Of a stretch of 64,000 bases of DNA, positions 59,768-64,000 are shown one piece after another (within the stretch, counting starts at the first letter, position 1; the number at the start of each line of letters is the position of its first letter). The position numbers and the translations under genes are program-made. This stretch comes from Filosporella fistucella (lineage: Eukaryota; Ascomycota; Leotiomycetes; Helotiales), in the NCBI GenBank assembly GCA_030077755.1, contig JAQJZZ010000010.1, positions 4,898,001 through 4,962,000 on the forward strand, given 5' to 3'. The notes below the pieces were generated by a model that had not been told where the DNA came from, ran no database searches, and saw only the letters and a program-made list of their open reading frames with translations.

Positions 59768-61507
59768 AATTTTTTGAACAGCACATCAGGAACTCGCTGA
59801 TGGCACATGGCCTTGTCATATAATTTCCTATTCGTGAAGGGAAATTTGGCATTGCGGTAAGTAGTATGGATGTGACAAAAGAAAGAAAAGGATAGCTGGG
59901 GAACCACTTGAAGTAATCCGCAATAATCAGGTCATAAACATGCGATGATGTATCAAGCAGTCACAAGAAATGACGGAAATCCTTTTATAGGCCAACATGA
60001 AGCCACTGGCTTTCAACTGCAGGGCTAGGCGTTGCGGATTCACCTTGTACCTGCAGGAGTAACGCTGGCTATGAGTGGAGAAGTAATTCAACATGATGGT
60101 GGTGAGAAGGCGGACAGGGAAAAAAGAAATCGACCTGGATGCCACACTCCCAAAATGTCGCGTGTTGGACTAGGATGTTCCTGAACTACCCGCAATATCC
60201 TTGCACCGCCTGATCCGAACAGTTCATGTCTCCGCAGCTCTATGTTCCAGAAGGTCACCGTTGAACGTTTACTTTATTAGCATTTTTAATAAGTGGAGAG
60301 TTAACTCCAACGGCTGAAAGTCGAAACGTTTCGTGTTGGCGTTCAGAATATTCCGTATGAGGTTGTACCTGAATAAATGGATGTATAATGCATGGATCAG
60401 TTATATGCCGGTAATGGATGGTATGTTACCGGCATAGCAGAACTGTCAGCTTAAGGTTACGCTGATAAGCTCCAAGTGGACGGACTTCCTGAGCCGCAAC
60501 CTCACACTGTTCCCTCTGTATGCTCATTGGAAAATGATTGGAGTCGTATCAATATTCCCAGCCGCTGGTTTAGGTTTCGAAAGCGGAGCTTGCAAAGTTG
60601 TGGAGCATGTGGTAGATATCCCAGGGGTAAGGCTGAATTCACGAATACGATTCGGGAAATCAAGGAACTGAAGAAAGTGCTTTTTGATGAGGTCCAAGAA
60701 GTTATGCCGAGGTGTGATGCTGGGATGTAATGGTGGCATACCAAGGTATCAGGCAGTAGAGAATTCGTAGTCAATCGTCGCCTCAATGATCTGCGTCACT
60801 GAAGAACAGCCTGTCTTCTGCTAGAAATCACCTCGAACAAAAACTTATCCAGTGCCAGAATTCATGAGGTGTCTCACAGATTCCCGAGATCGTAAGCAGG
60901 TCACACCATGCGAACCGTTCACTCACAACCTTTTGCTCCCCAAATCCTTTTCCAAGTGCCATGAATTTGCCGTGTTTTCTCCCCGATGCTTTGATCACCA
61001 AGTGAAAGCTTGAAGGATTATTAGGCAGAATGATAAGTAGGAAAAGGGCCAAAGCGAGGCCATACTGCGGGTTGCTTTTTGGACAGCTGTGTCAGGCTGA
61101 TGAAAGAAGTGATGCGGTCGGATGTATCTCCGTTGCTTTTTTCGGTCGGTTCCGAGACACAATATGCTGCTGCTTTTGAGGATGAGGAGATTTGTTAAAA
61201 CAAGCGTTGGAATATCACGTGTCGTGGTGCGAAGACACACAGGGATACGCGCAATCACGAACTTGAGCGCGTCGACACGTCTCATTGAACACTCGCAAAT
61301 GCAATAGACGCCCAGTCAGACTTCAGCCTCGACAGGACATTGTCTCACAGCCTGTCGAGCCTCAACTATTCTGAGTTCGTCAATGAGACCTATGGTGTAT
61401 GGTAACCATATGGGCGGATACCACTGTTATTTACTTTTCACACCTACAATTTAAACGCCCTTCACTCTACTGAAGACGTTCATGAGGCCGGTTAGCATTG
61501 CCATCCA
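59768..61507. other. 1.7-kb intergenic region
   Basis: Divergent upstream region of the FAD monooxygenase and the GTPase gene. A TCACGTGT E-box variant lies at 61215-61222. A 45-codon frame at 60532 (MIGVVSIFPAAGLGF...) looks protein-like but matches nothing I know. No firm gene. Confidence 0.4.
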
Positions 61508-64000
61508 ATGGAGCAAACCATGGCCCACAGGCAAGTTGCGCTCTCGAGAGAAACTCTCGAGAGCAATGATACCTACAGTAAAGTGAGATCCGTGGCCTAT
61601 TGCTCACCAGCCGCCAGTACCTTTGTTAGCTCCAAAGAGGATGCAGATGTGTTTGCGATTGCTATATTCCGACACGACAAGGACAGCTCTTCTTGCAAGG
61701 CAGATGATTTCACCTGGTTCAAGATCAAGCATGTACGTACATCATTTTGCGGGCCTAGCATCTAGATTCTGATAAGTCAAAGAAAGCTTCTGTGGCCAAA
61801 TTAAAGTCGGCCTATTTCAAGGCAAATGGAGCCCATATAGGCCTGCGACTAGGCGTTACAATCCTTTCTAACGAGTTTCAAATGAGACATCTCGATATTT
61901 TTGGAGACAGGGTAGTCGTCTTAGTTGCGCATGAAGAATGTGCGGACGCCCCAGGAGCAAGCACGCCTGTCGTCAGAAGCCCCCTTCTACCAGTCAATGC
62001 CCGCTCTGCAAACGTCCCGAATTCGCCACTACTTGCTGTGAAGTCTGAACCGGGTACGGAGAATGTAACTTCAAGTCCGTTTACTGGCTCCCAGACTGTG
62101 CTTCCGTCTTCAGTGAGCAATAGTACAAGCATCACATCACCACCCTTTCAAGTGACTGTTAAGAAGGAAAATCAAACTTTGCTGTCACCATCAAGAGCTA
62201 TAGCAGACAATCCAGCGCATGCACCTCAAAGCTCTCAAACCAATTGTAAGTCAACCCCATATATCTCCCTTAAGCACCAGTTTCTTGTGACTCCACTTGA
62301 AAGCGAACCATGTCTAAATGTTGAGCTGAAACAATTTTCTCTAGCTGCAGTACCAAACAGTAGTGTATCATCTCTTGCCTCGCCTCCTAAACCATTTATC
62401 AAGTCAGAAGCTGCCAATGAAGGCTCTACTGCAATCGACGAGGTTCTTCCTGTGGCTGAGTCGGCGCCGCAGCCGCTGTCTCAAGGAGATCGCATTCAGA
62501 AGATTATATCCGAAGCCACACCAGAGGTTCTCGAGGCCGAAGTTCGTAGTAGCCAGGCTTTCCTTGAAAATCTCTTAAAACCTCTTACGGGAATGGAGTC
62601 TCATAGTCAAGATACACAACATTGGATCAGGCAAATTGGTAAGATATTGACGTGGACTTGTGAATACTCACTTATTCTCCAATAGAAGCACTCCGGAAGC
62701 AAAAGGTTGACACACCTACCATCATAGGCGTTGTAGGGAATACTGGAGCTGGAAAATCATCAGGTACGTCGAATTTGCCCTGCATTTCTCAAAACTAACA
62801 AAGGCGCGCTGCTTCTGAGCGGTTCGGAAGCCGCTCGCCTTTCTGTTTCAAACTCTAACTCCATACTGATTTGTCTATTAATCATCAGTGATAAATGCTA
62901 TGCTAGAGGAAGAGCGTCTGGTCCCCACTAACTGCATGAGAGCATGCACAGCTGTAGTTACAGAAATGTCGTACAATCATAATTCCGACCCGAAAGCCAA
63001 ATACCGAGCCGAAATCGAATTCATCCAGCCGTCAGACTGGGAGAAAGATCTCCGCTTGTCCTTGTCCGAGTTGCTGGACTCAAATGGCCAGGTATGGCGT
63101 GCATCGATATGAACGGCTCACGTGCTAATCCACCTTCACACAGGTTTCTCGCGACTGCACAAACCCTGAGAGTGAGGCTGGTATTGCTTATGCTAAGATT
63201 AAAGCTGTATATCCAAGTATGTCAAGGGATATCTTAGCCACAAGCTCTGTAGAGCAGCTCATGAGGGAGCCTGCTGTCAGAGCTGTTCTTGGCACAGTGA
63301 AAAATATTGCCAAAGGTCACTCGGATGTGTTCTACAAAGTTCTTCAAAGTTATGTAGACAGCAAAGAGAAGGTCAGTAATAACCTGAGTTTATCACTATC
63401 TTCGCGATACGGTCTTCGAAGTTCTTATTCCTAGACCTGAGCTTGATTATGCTAACATGGTCAGGTCGCTGATGGACGCCAAAAGAAGAAAGGGGAAAAG
63501 AGGCAGATGGAGTATTGGCCTTTGATCAAAGTCGTCCGCATATATACGAAGGCCGAAGCTCTTAGTACCGGAGCAGTGATTGTTGATCTCCCTGGTGTTC
63601 ATGATTCTAATGCTGCCCGAGCAGCAGTCGCTGCTGGATATATGAAACAATGCACGGGTAAAATTTCTGTCTTCTGATCCGTCACCATTGCTGATGTGCG
63701 AAGGTTTATTTATCGTTGCCCCAATTAATCGTGCAGTTGATGACAAGGCAGCCAAATCGCTGCTCGGGGAATCTTTCAAGCGTCAGTTGAAATTCGATGG
63801 GACATACTCTCGCATCACGTTCATATGTTCTAAAACGGATGATATCTCTATCACTGAGGCATCCGACAGTCTTGGGCTGGAGGAACGCATGTCAGCTGAC
63901 TGGGAAAGAATTGACGAGATTGTGAAACAGAAGAGAGAACTAAAAAGCTCATTGGCTGAAGTGAAAGAGAGTAAGGCTGTATACAAGGGCATTTTGGACG
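61508..64000 (+). CDS. Large P-loop GTPase, nuclear GTPase SLIP-GC/dynamin-like, with N-terminal SUMO-like domain (C-terminus cut by window edge)
   Basis: Exons are 61508-61732, 61783-62638, 62686-62763, 62889-63091, 63144-63371, 63465-63657 and 63704-64000 (open), about 693 residues so far, all phases closing. Residues about 45-125 resemble a ubiquitin-like/SUMO fold: WFKIKHKASVAKLKSAY aligns without gaps with the SUMO beta1-alpha1 segment, followed by LRLGVTI and LDIFGDRVVVLVA. A Ser/Pro-rich linker (130-330) has several [VIL]KxE sites (AVKSEPG, TVKKENQ, FIKSEAA), which are SUMOylation consensus. The G domain starts near 375: Walker A GNTGAGKSS, switch-type TRACTAVV-like MRACTAVVTEMSY, and DLPGVHDSNAARAAVA (G3). 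A TKAD-like G4 may be CSKTDDIS near 63840. The remaining helical part lies outside the window. Confidence 0.85.

Noticed and set aside
60532..60669. 45-codon frame MIGVVSIFPAAGLGF...
   Set aside because: Slightly Rossmann-like start, but too short, with no second exon found and no motif to support a gene.
1..64000. CRISPR arrays, bacterial operons or prophage
   Set aside because: The window is eukaryotic, with spliceosomal introns throughout; no direct-repeat/spacer pattern was seen.

Overview
The window is nuclear DNA of a filamentous ascomycete. It shows many short introns (mostly 43-125 bp, GT...AG, often GTAAGT or GTATGT), about one gene per 3 kb on both strands, a Zn2Cys6 regulator, a PalF arrestin and FAD monooxygenases. 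The gene families and low-to-moderate GC suggest a leotiomycete (Botrytis/Sclerotinia-like), but that placement is inference. Exon models were built by hand from splice signals and checked for frame closure.

Positions 1-36 kb are mainly conserved housekeeping genes. In order: FG nucleoporin NUP159 (-, cut by the left edge), proteasome beta-2 PUP1 (+), a Zn2Cys6 transcription factor (-), DnaJ chaperone YDJ1 (-), cytosine deaminase FCY1 (+), uroporphyrinogen decarboxylase HEM12 (-), a 771-residue unknown protein (+), tRNA m7G methyltransferase subunit TRM82 (-), ribosomal stalk protein RPP0 (+), mitochondrial MutS homologue MSH1 (-), a flavodoxin-fold quinone reductase (+), a HELQ-type DNA repair helicase (-), a possible 53-residue protein (-), and the chromatin reader SNT2 (+).

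Positions 36-64 kb are looser, with long non-coding stretches and more accessory genes: a GNAT acetyltransferase (-), an ACC-synthase-like PLP enzyme (+), a frameshifted gene relic, an FAD monooxygenase (+), a RidA-type deaminase (+), a BNR-type beta-propeller protein (+), meiotic recombination factor MND1 (+), a 4.8-kb gap that includes the apparent long leader of the pH-signalling arrestin palF (+), a second FAD monooxygenase (-), and a large P-loop GTPase of the SLIP-GC/dynamin-like type (+, cut by the right edge).

The two strongest observations are these. (1) The quinone reductase ends in TGA-CTA, the known efficient readthrough context. The frame then stays open for 45 lysine-rich codons and ends in a Cys-Lys-Cys-Thr-Ile-Leu tail, a candidate prenylation (CaaX) signal, so readthrough would make a membrane-bound isoform. 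(2) The GTPase at the right end carries an N-terminal segment that aligns well with SUMO/ubiquitin-like folds, an unusual fusion. Other points are multiple uORFs in the palF leader, repeated C-rich to G-rich skew switches inside genes, repeated TCACGTGA palindromes, and decayed AT-rich relics.
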